Shown in pieces: positions 10,782-20,453 of a stretch of DNA of 64,000 nucleotides (positions within the stretch are counted from its first letter, which is position 1; each line of letters starts with the position of its first letter). The translations under genes and the position numbers were made by a program. Source of the stretch: Pseudogemmobacter bohemicus (GTDB lineage: Bacteria > Pseudomonadota > Alphaproteobacteria > Rhodobacterales > Rhodobacteraceae); contig NZ_QNHG01000004.1 of assembly GCF_003290025.1 (NCBI RefSeq), positions 294,058 to 358,057 of the forward strand. Direction: 5' to 3'. The notes below the pieces were generated by a model. It was given only the letters and a program-made list of their open reading frames with translations, was not told the origin of the DNA and made no database searches.

Positions 10782-13700
10782 ATGACCCGCGCTGTTCAGG
10801 AGACGCGCCCGCTGACCGAGGCGCAGGAGGGGCTCTGGTATTTCCAGGCGCTCGACCCCGCCAATCCGATCCTGAATACCGGGCAATATCTGGAACTGAC
10901 CGGCGCCGTCGATCTGGCGGCTCTGCGCGAGGCCGTGGCGCGGACGATCATTGAGTCCGAGGCGCTGCATCTGCGGTTCCGCACCGGCAGTACCGGGCCG
11001 GAGCAATGGCTGCAACCGGGCGCGCTTTCGCTCTCCGAAGTCGATCTGACCGCCCATCCCGAGGCGGCGGCCGAGGCGCTGAGGCAGATGCAGGCCGATA
11101 CGGCGCGCCCCACCGATCTCGCAGCCGAGCCGGTGGCGGCTTTCACGCTGTTCCTGCTCCCGGACCGGGTGTTCCTTTACGAGCGCATCCACCATCTGGC
11201 CACCGATGGCTACGGCATCGTGCTGGTCTCGAACCGGATCGGCGAGCATTACGGGCATCTGACCGGGCAAGGGCCGGAGCCGCTGCCCTTCCCGCCGCTG
11301 AGCCGCGCGGATGACGAGGATGCGGTTTATCGCAACAGCCCCCGCCGCGTCGGCGATGCCGCCTGGTGGCGCGAGGCGATGGCAGGCGCGCCGGTGGTGA
11401 CAAGCCCCGGCACGCTGGCGGGCGAACGCGCCGTCAGCGGCCATGAATTCCACCGCGAGAGCCTCTGGCTGCCAGAGGCGCTGACCGCCCGGCTGGCGGC
11501 GTTTTCCGATCAGCATGGTTTCGGCTGGCCGGATGTGCTGACCGCTTTGACCGGCGCCTGTCTGGCGCGCTGGTCGGGTGTGGATGGTGCCGGCGGCGAG
11601 GCGGTGATCGGCATGCCCTTCATGGCGCGGATGGGGCGCAAGATCGCGCGGCTGCCCTGTATGGCGATGAATGTGTTGCCGCACCGGGTCAGCCCTGATG
11701 AGGAAGCGCCATTGTCCGACTGGCTGGGCCATGAGGTCAGGCGGATGCGCGAGGCGCGCAAACATGGGCTCTACCGCTCCGAGCAGCTGCGCCGCGATCT
11801 GGGGCTGATCGGGGGCGCGCGCAGGCTATACGGGCCGCTCGTTAATGTGCAGCCCTTTGACCGTGCTCCGGTTTTTTCCGGGCTGGAGTGCCGGCTGCAT
11901 ATCCTCGGCGCCGGCGCGGTCGAGGATCTGACCTTTACCTTCCGCGGCGATCCCGTGGCGGGGATACTGTTCGAGACCGACAGCAATCCAGGCCTGTACA
12001 GCGCCGAGGAGACCCGGAACCATGGGTTGCGGCTGATGGCCTTCATCGAGGGCGCGCTGGCGGCAGAGCGGTTGCGCGATGTGCCCTCGGCCAGCCCGGA
12101 CGAGATCGCCGCCCAGGATGCGCGGGCGCTGGCAAGCCGGCATCCGGTGCCGGATGTCACCCTGGTCGATCTGATCGAGGCGCAGATGCGCGAAACACCC
12201 GAGGCGCCGGCGCTGCGCTTTGGTGCGGTCGGGCTGAGCTATGCAGAGCTGGATGCGCAGACAGAGGCGCTGGCGGTACAGTTGCGCGCGCGCGGCGCCG
12301 GGCCCGAGCAGATCGTGGCGGTGGCGATGGAGCGCTCGCTGGAACTGTCGGTGGCGCTGGTCGCCATCCTGCGCACCGGCGCGGCCTGGCTGCCGCTCGA
12401 CCCCGATCACCCGCCGGAGCGGCTGGCCAGGATCCTGGCGATGGCGAAACCGGTGCTGGTGATGACGAGCGCGGCGATTGCGCCTTTGCTGCCGGCGGAG
12501 GCACCGCTTTTTCAGCCGGCAGACTGGCCCGCAGACTGGCCTGCGCAGTGGCACTCCCTCCACCCCGCCCCCCCCCTCGCCAGGCCTTCAGGCCACAGCG
12601 CTTCTGGCCAGAGATGCATGGGGCAACCCCGGATCAGCTTCGGAAATCCGATCTGACGCAGACAGAGGCGCAGCACAGGCTCACGCGCCCCTTTCCGGCG
12701 CCAGCCTCGCCTATGTCATCTATACATCCGGCTCCACCGGCGAGCCGAAAGGCGTGATGATCGAGCACCGCGCCATCGTGAACCGTCTTCTCTGGATGCG
12801 CGACCATTACGGCATCGGCCCCGGCGACCGCATCCTGCAAAAGACCCCCGCCACCTTCGACGTCTCGGTCTGGGAGTTCATCCTCCCCTGTATTTCCGGC
12901 GCCGAGCTTGTCATGGCCCCTCCCGGTGCTCATCGCGACCCCTCGGAAATCGCCCGGCTGATCCGCGCCCACCAGATCACCACGCTGCATTTCGTGCCCT
13001 CGATGCTGTCGGCCTTCCTCGCGGCACCAGCCTCCGAGGGTCTCACCATCCGGCGCACCTTCTGTTCCGGCGAAGAGCTGACCGCCGATCAGCGTAGCCG
13101 CTTCCATCGCCGCATCCAGGGCGAGCTGCACAATCTTTACGGTCCGACCGAGGCGGCAGTCGATGTCACCTTCTGGCCGGCGACGCCCGAAGACCGCTCC
13201 AACCCGCTGCCGATCGGCTGGCCGGTCTGGAACACCTGGCTGCCGGTGCTGGACGAGCATCTGCGTCCCGTCCCCGCCGGCATGCCCGGGAACCTCTATC
13301 TCGGCGGCGTGCAGCTGGCGCGCGGCTATCTCGGCCGCCCCGATCTGACCGCTGACCGCTTCATCCCCGATCCGCGCCATCCCGGCCAGCGCCTCTATGC
13401 CACGGGCGATGTTGCAAAAACCCGGCCCGATGGCGCGGTGGTCTACCTTGGGCGCTCGGATCACCAGGTCAAGATCCGCGGCCTTCGGATCGAGCTGGGC
13501 GAGATCGAGGCTGCGATCATGGCCACAGGCCTTGCCCGCGAATGCGTGGTGCTGGCGCGCGAGGACCGGGCCGGAGAGAAGCGGCTCGTCACCTATCTGG
13601 TGGCGGAGGCGGGCTATGTGCCCGGCCGGCTTGCGCCACTGCTGGCCGGAGGCCTGCCCTCTTACATGGTGCCCGCAGCCGAGATCACGCTGGCCGCGCT

Positions 13701-14790
13701 GCCGGTCACATCGAATGGCAAGCTCGACCGCAAGGCGCTGCCGGCGCCGGAATTCACCGCCTCGGGTCGCGCGGCCGAAACGGGGGCCGAGCGCCTCCTC
13801 GCCAGGCTATATGCCGAGATCCTGCATCTCGACGCCCCTGCCCCGGCCGAGGCGGATTTCTTCGCCCTGGGCGGCGACAGCCTTTCCGCCGTCCGCCTTG
13901 TGCTCAGGATCGCGGAAGAGACCGGCCGCGATCCGGGCCTTGGTGCGATTTTCGAGAACCCGGTTCTCGATATGCTGGCGGCGAGGCTCGACGCGGCAGG
14001 GCCGACCGAGGATGGTCTTGGGCCACTGATCCGGCTGGCCCAGGGGGCATCTGACAGGGCGCCCCTCTTCCTGATCCACCCGGCGGGCGGGCTCGGCTGG
14101 GGCTACCGGGCACTGGCCCGCGCGCTGGCGCCCGGGGTTACGGTCTATGCGGTGCAGCATCCCGGACTTGACCCATCCGTTGCGCTGCCGGAAAATCTTG
14201 CCGCCCTGGCCGCCGGATACGCGACGCTGGTGGCAAAGACGCAACCCGAAGGCCCGATCCATCTGGCCGGCTGGTCGGTGGGCGGCATCATCGCCCAGGA
14301 AATGGCGGTCGGGCTGGCGGCGATGGGGCGCGAGACCGGGCTGGTCGCGCTCATGGACAGCTACCCCACCGATGTCTGGCGCAATGAGCCGGAGCCCGAT
14401 CCGGCGGCTGCGCTGCGCGCGCTGCTGGCGATTGCCGGCCACGACCCCGAGGCGCATCGAGACCTCGACAGCCGCGACAAGGTGGTGGCTTTCCTGCGCC
14501 AGGGCGACAGCGCCATGGGCGCCCTGCCCGACCAGGTTCTGGACGGTGTCGTGCGGCTGGTCACCGACACCAACCGCCTTGTGCGCAGCCATCAGCACCG
14601 GCGCTATGACGGGACGATCACCCATATCCGCGCCGGAAACGACCATGCCGGCCGCGATCTGACGCCCTCGCTCTGGGCGCCCTATGCGGCAGCGACCGAC
14701 CGGCTGGAAATCCCCTTCCTGCATTCGGAAATGATCTCGCCCGCCGCCATTGCCCTGATCGCGCCGGAACTGGCGAAACGAATGGGCTGA
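10782..14790 (+). CDS. entF: EntF-type NRPS (C-A-PCP-TE), interrupted by a frameshift
   Basis: Single-module synthetase that would join DHB to serine and cyclise the product. The first frame (10782-12656) holds a condensation domain with HHLATDG (residues 137-143) and the start of an adenylation domain. The second frame (open through 12478-14790) holds the rest: YTSGSTGEPKG, the substrate code, PCP Ser in GGDSLS, and a thioesterase with GWSVGG. The break falls at a run of nine C at 12568-12576. Removing one C joins the frames into about 1335 residues, close to EntF. In the joined numbering the code residues are D693 V694 W697 H736 F760 S762 L785 V793 D794 K980 (DVWHFSLVDK), the serine code of EntF. 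Possible explanations are a null allele, slippage, or a base-call error. Confidence 0.88.
12568..12576. repeat. C9 homopolymer at the entF frameshift
   Basis: Nine consecutive C between CACCCCG and TCGCC. It lies in a poorly conserved linker just before the adenylation P-loop. A C8 tract would restore one reading frame across the whole synthetase, and the premature stop in the first frame comes at 12654-12656. Confidence 0.85.
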
Positions 14791-14797
14791 CCGCCCT

Positions 14798-15649
14798 TCA
14801 GCGCAGGGCGAAGGGCAAGGCCAGCGGCAGCGAGCCCGCAATGGTCTGGATATGGGCATGCCCGGGCAGAACATGGATCTCGGGCGCGAAACCGGGATGC
14901 GCCGCCAGCCCCTGCACGAAATCCATCGTGGCCGGCGCCGGCCCGTCGGGCGGCGGCCCCGAGGCACCGCTGCGCTTTTCCATATCGCCAAGCGCCATCA
15001 TCAGCGCCGGCGGGCTTTCCAGCCTGGCCGCGCCTGCGGCAACCCTGCGGATCAGCGCCTCATCCCACCAGATCGAGGGGCTGATCGCGGCATAGCGCGC
15101 GAAAGCCCCCGGCCGGGTCAGCGCGGCGTAAAGCGTGAACAACCCGCCAAAGGAATGGCCCCAGAGGCTGCGGCGCGCCGGATCGACCGGCAGCCCCTCC
15201 TCTGTGGCGGTGCGCAATTCGCCGGTCAGCCGGTCCAGGAATTGCGCCGCGCCGCCGGCCATCCGCCCCTCATGGACATGATCAGGGCGGATCCCGTCCG
15301 CCGTCGCGCCGGTTGCCGTTAAATCAGGTGCGGTGAAGTCGAGCGTCCGGCGCTCCCGCGAGAACTGGCGGTCGGTGTCATAGCCGACCCCCGCCAGCAT
15401 CAGCCCCGGCACCAGCGCGAGATGGTCTTCGGTCAGGAAATCAAAGGCCGCATTGCCGTCAAGCATATAAAGAACCGGCCAGCCCTCCGCGGGTGCCTCG
15501 CCCTTTGGCACCGCAAGGTAAAGCCGGTGCCCCGGGCCGCACTTCACGACCTTTTGCGAAAGGCGATGGCTGGCCGGATCGGCATCGAGGATCTTCAGCT
15601 CTGCCGGCTTTCGCGCGTGATCGGGACCGGTTTTGCCATGCACAGACAT
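14798..15649 (-). CDS. IroE/Fes-type siderophore esterase (alpha/beta hydrolase)
   Basis: Probable hydrolase of a catecholate trilactone or its ferric complex, esterase-D fold (PF00756). The 283-residue product from ATG 15649 has a good GGGGAAG ribosome site. It contains GHSFGGLFTLYAAL with the nucleophile Ser and LPGHAHIQT with the catalytic His near the C-terminus, plus YMLDGNAAFDFL and SPSIWWDE typical of IroE-like esterases. There is no signal peptide with this start. It converges with entF, eight bases apart, and would release iron or trim the product of that assembly line. Confidence 0.85.
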   Translation of the reverse strand: MSVHGKTGPDHARKPAELKILDADPASHRLSQKVVKCGPGHRLYLAVPKGEAPAEGWPVLYMLDGNAAFDFLTEDHLALVPGLMLAGVGYDTDRQFSRERRTLDFTAPDLTATGATADGIRPDHVHEGRMAGGAAQFLDRLTGELRTATEEGLPVDPARRSLWGHSFGGLFTLYAALTRPGAFARYAAISPSIWWDEALIRRVAAGAARLESPPALMMALGDMEKRSGASGPPPDGPAPATMDFVQGLAAHPGFAPEIHVLPGHAHIQTIAGSLPLALPFALR

Positions 15650-15977
15650 GTTTTTCTTCCCCATTCGCAAAACAGCACCGCGATTGCGGCGGGTGGGCAG
15701 CGCAAGCTCCCGGCTGTGCCCGGAAAACGCGGGCGCGGGGCGCATATGGACAGCCAGTTAGACCCGGGCGAATTAGTTGACAATCCCTCTCAAGAATATA
15801 CTGCTGCACTCAGGGTCGCCCGGCTGCGTCCCCGCCGGAAAATGCCGCTGTGACGCCCCGCGACGACCACACTGACCGGGGCACCCGCTGCAGATCCGGC
15901 GCTGTTTATGCCAGCGACACCCGGACCGGCCAGCACCCGATGCGCCGTTCCGGCATGATAATACCGAGGAGAAGATC
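15650..15977. other. divergent regulatory spacer between the esterase and the YncE-like gene
   Basis: This 328-bp gap has no supported gene. It contains a TTGA-N9-TCAA inverted repeat (15777-15793, listed separately) and a GAGGAGAAG ribosome site just before the YncE-like ATG at 15978. Confidence 0.6.
15777..15793 (+). promoter_or_regulatory. candidate iron-responsive operator (TGA-N9-TCA)
   Basis: The sequence TTGA-N9-TCAA matches the TGA-N9-TCA shape described for iron-responsive operators (RirA/IRO boxes) of alphaproteobacteria. It includes a TTGACA -35-like hexamer (15777-15782). A TATACT box follows at 15797, but with only 14 bp spacing, so promoter geometry is uncertain. Its place between two siderophore-related genes supports iron control. 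Confidence 0.45.
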
Positions 15978-17405
15978 ATGGCTTTCCCGCCTCTGCACCG
16001 CTTTCGTGGCCTTCTGGGCGCCTCTGCCCTGGCTTTCAGCGTGATGTCCGGCCCGTTGGACGCCGAGACCATTTTCACCACCACGACCGATGGCTTCCCC
16101 GGCATGGTGCGGGCCGGCGCAGTGGAACAGGGCGCCGCCGTGGTGGCGGGTTCGGCCGTGTCGATCACCGGCGAACGGATGATCCCGGGCCAGGAAATCA
16201 CCCTGATGCGCGGCAATACCGTGCTGAATGAGGGCGGCCCGATCAAAGTCGATAATGAGGGCAAATTCCGCTTTGACCTGACCATCGACCCCAATGCCGT
16301 CACCGGGTTGCAGCCGATCCTGGTGATTGCGGAAAAGCCCTCTTCGGCAACGGTGATTGATCTGAAAATCTCTCCCAATCTCGCCATTGCAGGCGCCGAC
16401 AGCTTCGACATCACCAGCGCGCCGGTGACGCGGGGCCTCTATCAGCTGGCCTATAGCCCCTCGCGGAATGTGTTCTATGTCACCTCGGCGGTGGGTCGGC
16501 CGCCGGTGAAGGAATCGGCGCTGTCAAAAGTCGATCCCGATACGCTGAAAGTGATCGAACAGATCACCCCGGGCGCCGCCCCGGTGCCCGAGGGCAGCGC
16601 GGCAGAAGAGGATGGCCGCCCGGCGCTTTACGCGGTTTACGGGCTTGGCCTCGACGAGACTGCCGGCCGGCTCTGGACCACCAATACCCGCCAGAACACC
16701 ATCGCCGTCTACAGCGCCGATGACCTGTCGCTGATCAGACAATTCGAGCCGGATTTCATCGCCCATCCTTTCTCGGTCCAGATCGATGAGGCGGCGGGTC
16801 GCGTCTATATCTCTTCGGCGCGCTCGCCGGTGATCGAGGTGATCGACGCGAAGACGATGGAAAAGCTGGACCCCTACAGCATTCCCTCGCAGCTGCGGGG
16901 CCAGACATTCGGCACCCAGGATATCTATTTCGATCCGGCGACCGGCAAGCTCTTTGCGGCCTCCAGTGCGACGCCCGAGCTGGCGGTGATCGACACCAAG
17001 ACCGGCGATATCCGCGTGACGCCGCTGCCCGGCTCGATCGGCGCGGCCTCGGTGGCCTATGATGCTGCCGATGATCTGGTCTTCGTCGCCTCGCAGACCA
17101 GCGACAACCTGCTGATCGTCAGCGGTGCCGATGGCTCGGTGCTGCATGATGTCGAAACCGGCGCCGGCGCGCTTTATGTAACCTTCGAGCCGAAATCGAA
17201 GCTGGCTTTCGTCGGCAATCGCGGTGCGGGCACCATCACCGTCGTCGATACCGAGGGCAAGGTGGTCGCCAATTTCGAAGCCGGCAGCCTGCCCAATGAG
17301 CTGGTGGCCGATGCCGGGGGCACCGTCTGGGCGGTGAACAAATCGCGCGGCCAGGATGATGACAGCGGCGACCGCATCTGGCGCATCCGTCCGAAAGCCC
17401 AATAA
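15978..17405 (+). CDS. YncE-like seven-bladed beta-propeller, exported
   Basis: A 475-residue protein with an N-terminal signal peptide (hydrophobic GLLGASALAFSVMSGPLDA, likely cleavage near residue 29). An N-terminal immunoglobulin-like segment is followed from about residue 150 by repeated propeller blades (LAYSPSRNVFYVTS, YGLGLDETAGRLWTTN, VQIDEAAGRVYISS, DIYFDPATGKLFAASS, VAYDAADDLVFVAS, VTFEPKSKLAFVGN). E. coli YncE is an iron-regulated periplasmic propeller of unclear role. Start is ATG after GAGGAGAAG. A strong terminator follows. Confidence 0.8.
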   Translation: MAFPPLHRFRGLLGASALAFSVMSGPLDAETIFTTTTDGFPGMVRAGAVEQGAAVVAGSAVSITGERMIPGQEITLMRGNTVLNEGGPIKVDNEGKFRFDLTIDPNAVTGLQPILVIAEKPSSATVIDLKISPNLAIAGADSFDITSAPVTRGLYQLAYSPSRNVFYVTSAVGRPPVKESALSKVDPDTLKVIEQITPGAAPVPEGSAAEEDGRPALYAVYGLGLDETAGRLWTTNTRQNTIAVYSADDLSLIRQFEPDFIAHPFSVQIDEAAGRVYISSARSPVIEVIDAKTMEKLDPYSIPSQLRGQTFGTQDIYFDPATGKLFAASSATPELAVIDTKTGDIRVTPLPGSIGAASVAYDAADDLVFVASQTSDNLLIVSGADGSVLHDVETGAGALYVTFEPKSKLAFVGNRGAGTITVVDTEGKVVANFEAGSLPNELVADAGGTVWAVNKSRGQDDDSGDRIWRIRPKAQ

Positions 17406-17452
17406 GGCGGGGCCAACAAATCAGGGTCCGGCAAGCGGCCTGAAATCGCGTG

Positions 17453-17480
17453 AAGGGGGCGGCCCGCGCCCCCTTTTTTT
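17453..17480 (+). terminator. rho-independent terminator after the YncE-like gene
   Basis: A perfect 7-bp stem (GGGGGCG/CGCCCCC), loop of five, followed by seven T. Only 39 bp remain before the next ATG, leaving little room for a separate promoter, so the hairpin may attenuate rather than fully stop transcription. Confidence 0.85.
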
Positions 17481-17519
17481 CCTGAATGGCGCCGCCATGC
17501 GGGTGCCAGAGGTAGCAAG

Positions 17520-18620
17520 ATGATCCGTTTTCGCCCGCTTTCCCTGATGCTTGCGCTGATGGCAGGCCTTGCCGCGCCCGCGCTGGCAGAGATCCGCGCC
17601 ACCGATATTCTGGGCCGCGAAGTGGTGCTGCAGGAACCCGCCTCCCGCATTGTGCTGGGCGAAGGGCGGCATATGGCGGTGCTGGGGCTGCTGCATCCCG
17701 ATCCGGTGGCGAAAGTGGTGGGCTGGCGCACCGATAAGGGGCTGGATGAACCGACGCTTGCCGCGTATCGCGCGAAATTCCCGGCGATTGACGCGATCCG
17801 TTCCGTGGGCACCGGCAATCGGGAAATCTCGGTCGAGACGATCATCTCGCTCGATCCGGATCTGGTGGTGCTCTCCCTGATGGATGCGGGCGATCCGGCG
17901 ATGGAGCGCGCCCGCGACCAGATCGAGGCTGCCGGCATCGCCGTCGCCTATGTCGATTTCTTTGCCCATCCACAGGAAAATTCGATCCCTTCGCTGCGGC
18001 TTCTGGGCCAGCTGACCGGTGGCAGCGCCCGCGCCGAGGAATTCGCCGAATTCTATGAGACGCGGCTGGCCCGGATCCGCGACCGGCTGGCGGATCCCGC
18101 GATCCGCCGCCCGAGCGTCTTCTTCCATGTCCATGCGGCGCCCACGAATTGCTGCTCGACGGTCGGGTCGGGGGTGTTTCGCGATTTCATCCAGACCGCC
18201 GGCGGCGAGAATATCGGGTCCGGGGTCGTCCAGGGCGTGCTGGGCAATGTCAGCCTTGAATTCCTGATCGGCGCCGATCCGGATTTCTATATCGCAACCG
18301 GCGGTGATCATATGCGGGCGCGGGGCGGGCTGGTGCTGGGACCGGATATCAGCGAGGCCGAGGCGCAGGAGAGTTTCGCCGCCCTGACCGGCGCCACCGG
18401 CTTCAACGCGCTGACGGCGGTGGAGGCGGGCCGCGCCTACGGCGTCTGGCATCTCTTCAACGATACGCCCAGCCATATCGCGCTGATCGAGTATCTGGCG
18501 AAAGCCTTCCATCCCGATCTCTTCCAGGATGTGGATCCTGCCGCGACGCTGCGGGAAATCGAGACCCGGTTCTCGCCGGTTCAGGTGCCCGGCACCTGGT
18601 GGATTTCGGCAAAGAACTGA
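17520..18620 (+). CDS. iron-siderophore ABC transporter, substrate-binding protein
   Basis: Periplasmic binding protein of the FepB/FecB/BtuF class (366 residues). It has a Sec signal (LSLMLALMAGLAAPALA, cleavage near residue 23). The mature part starts with the family pattern EIRATDILGREVVLQEPASRIVLG, and the middle has SVETIISLDPDLVVLS. A long inter-lobe helix follows, then the C-lobe with GGENIGSGVVQG and EFLIGADPDFYIATGG. An adjacent CC pair in APTNCCSTVG is unusual for the class. It heads the permease and ATPase genes with tight spacing, so it is the binding subunit of that importer. Confidence 0.9.
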   Translation: MIRFRPLSLMLALMAGLAAPALAEIRATDILGREVVLQEPASRIVLGEGRHMAVLGLLHPDPVAKVVGWRTDKGLDEPTLAAYRAKFPAIDAIRSVGTGNREISVETIISLDPDLVVLSLMDAGDPAMERARDQIEAAGIAVAYVDFFAHPQENSIPSLRLLGQLTGGSARAEEFAEFYETRLARIRDRLADPAIRRPSVFFHVHAAPTNCCSTVGSGVFRDFIQTAGGENIGSGVVQGVLGNVSLEFLIGADPDFYIATGGDHMRARGGLVLGPDISEAEAQESFAALTGATGFNALTAVEAGRAYGVWHLFNDTPSHIALIEYLAKAFHPDLFQDVDPAATLREIETRFSPVQVPGTWWISAKN

Positions 18621-18627
18621 GCGCCCG

Positions 18628-19668
18628 ATGTCCGGCTCTGCGCTTCTTGACCGCTACCACCGGCAAAACCGCCGCCGCACCGCGCTGGTCGCGACCATGG
18701 CGGTGCTGGCGCTGATCGCGGTGGTGATCGACCTGACGACCGGCCCGTCTGGCCTGCCTCTGTCCGAGACGCTCCGCGCGCTGGCGGGCGGCGAGGTGCC
18801 GCGCGGCACTTCGGTCATTGTCTGGCAGGTGCGCCTGCCCGTCGCCGTCATGGCGCTGCTTGTCGGTGCCGCCCTGGCGCTCGCGGGGGCAGAGATGCAG
18901 ACAGTGCTGGAAAATCCGTTGGCCGAGCCTTTTACGCTGGGGGTTTCAGCGGCGGCGGCGCTTGGCGCCGGGGTGGCCATCGTGCTGGGGGTGACGGTGC
19001 CGTTCCTGCCGCCCGCCTGGGGGATCACGGCGAATGCCTTCCTCTTTTCGCTGGGCGCGCTGACGCTGTTGCAGCTGATGGGACGGCTGCGGGGCGGCGG
19101 TCCTGAGGTGCTGATCCTGTTCGGGATCGCGCTGAATTTCACCGCCGCCGCCTTCCTGTCGCTCTTGCAATTCATCGCCTCGGCCGAGGATCTGCAACAG
19201 CTGGTGATCTGGACCATGGGGAGCCTGCAGGCCGTCACCTGGGGCTCGGTCGCGATCCTTGCGGTGGTGATCACGCTGACGGTGCCTTTCGCGCTGATGG
19301 CATCCTGGAAGCTGACCGCGCTCCGGCTGGGCGAGGAACAGGCGCGCGGCTTTGGCGTCGATGTCACCGCGCTGCGCCGCCGGGCCCTTTTGCGCGTCAG
19401 CCTGCTGGCCGCGACCGCGGTGTCGATGGTGGGCGTGATCGGCTTTATCGGCCTTGCCGGCCCGCATATCGCGCGGATGCTGGTGGGCGAGGATCACCGC
19501 TTCCTGCTGCCCGCCTCGATCTTCACCGGGGCGCTTTTGATGTCCGCCGCCTCGACGTTGTCGAAACTGCTGATCGCGGGCACGCTGTTGCCCATCGGCC
19601 TTGTGACCTCGCTGATCGGCCTGCCGGTCTTTTTCTGGCTGATCCTGCGCGGGAGGCAGGCGAGATGA
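18628..19668 (+). CDS. iron-siderophore ABC transporter permease (FecCD family)
   Basis: A 346-residue membrane protein from ATG 18628, seven bases after the binding-protein stop. It has about nine to ten helices and FecCD signatures: RLPVAVMALLVGAALALAG near the N-terminus, NPLAEPFTLGVS, the ATPase-coupling GVIGFIGLAGPHIARMLVGEDHR and the final PIGLVTSLIGLPVFFWLI. There is only one permease gene, so the channel is probably a homodimer. Its end overlaps the ATPase start by four bases. Confidence 0.93.
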   Translation: MSGSALLDRYHRQNRRRTALVATMAVLALIAVVIDLTTGPSGLPLSETLRALAGGEVPRGTSVIVWQVRLPVAVMALLVGAALALAGAEMQTVLENPLAEPFTLGVSAAAALGAGVAIVLGVTVPFLPPAWGITANAFLFSLGALTLLQLMGRLRGGGPEVLILFGIALNFTAAAFLSLLQFIASAEDLQQLVIWTMGSLQAVTWGSVAILAVVITLTVPFALMASWKLTALRLGEEQARGFGVDVTALRRRALLRVSLLAATAVSMVGVIGFIGLAGPHIARMLVGEDHRFLLPASIFTGALLMSAASTLSKLLIAGTLLPIGLVTSLIGLPVFFWLILRGRQAR

Positions 19669-20453
19669 GCCTTTCCGTCACCCGCGTCTCCACCGGCTAT
19701 GGCCGCCGCCAGGTGCTCTCGGCCCTGTCGCTCCCCGCGCTGAACCCCGGCGAGGTCACCACCCTTGCCGGCCCCAATGCCGCCGGGAAGTCGACGCTTT
19801 TGAAGGCGATTGCCGGCCTTGCCCCCTTTAGCGGTGCGATCACGCTGGACGGTCAGGATCTCGCCCCTCTCGGCCCGGCGGCGCGGGCGCAGAAGATCGG
19901 CTTCATGCCGCAAAGCCTGCCCTCGGGCGCCTCGCTCAATGTGCTGGAAACCGTGATCACCGCGCTGCGCGCAAGTGGCGAGCGCGCCGTGACCGAACCG
20001 CCCGAGACCCGCGCCATGGCGGTGCTGGACCGGCTGGGGATCGACCATCTCGCGCTGGCGGGGCTGGATCAGCTTTCGGGCGGCCAGCGCCAGATGGCCA
20101 GCCTGGCCCAGGCCATCGTGCGCGGCCCCCGCCTTTTGTTGCTGGATGAGCCAACCTCGGCACTCGACCTCGCCCGCCAGGTGCGGCTGTTATCCGAGGT
20201 CCGCCGCATCGCAGCCGAGGGCCGCATCGTGCTGACCGTGCTGCATGACCTCGCACTGGCGGCGCGCTGGTCGGACCGGATCGCCATCCTGCACCGGGGT
20301 GGCCTTTTCGCCTTTGGCCCGCCGGCCGAGGTCATCACCCCTGCCATGCTGGCCGAGGTCTATGGCGTTTCCGCCCGGGTCGAGCGCTGCAGCCAGGGCC
20401 ATCTGATGGTGCAGATCGACGGCGAATTATCGCGGAGCGCTGCAGGCAAATGA
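19665..20453 (+). CDS. iron-siderophore ABC transporter ATP-binding protein
   Basis: A 262-residue ATPase of the FepC/FecE class. It has Walker A GPNAAGKST, Q-loop GFMPQSL, ABC signature LSGGQRQM, Walker B LLLLDEPTSALDL and switch His in VLHDLALAA. It overlaps the permease upstream and the TRAP small subunit downstream, each by ATGA, so all are probably in one coupled transcript. Confidence 0.94.
   Translation: MSLSVTRVSTGYGRRQVLSALSLPALNPGEVTTLAGPNAAGKSTLLKAIAGLAPFSGAITLDGQDLAPLGPAARAQKIGFMPQSLPSGASLNVLETVITALRASGERAVTEPPETRAMAVLDRLGIDHLALAGLDQLSGGQRQMASLAQAIVRGPRLLLLDEPTSALDLARQVRLLSEVRRIAAEGRIVLTVLHDLALAARWSDRIAILHRGGLFAFGPPAEVITPAMLAEVYGVSARVERCSQGHLMVQIDGELSRSAAGK

Noticed and set aside
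15797-15802. TATACT as the -10 box for the TTGACA at 15777
   Set aside because: The spacer would be only 14 bp, too short for a normal sigma70 promoter; the site is kept only as an operator candidate.
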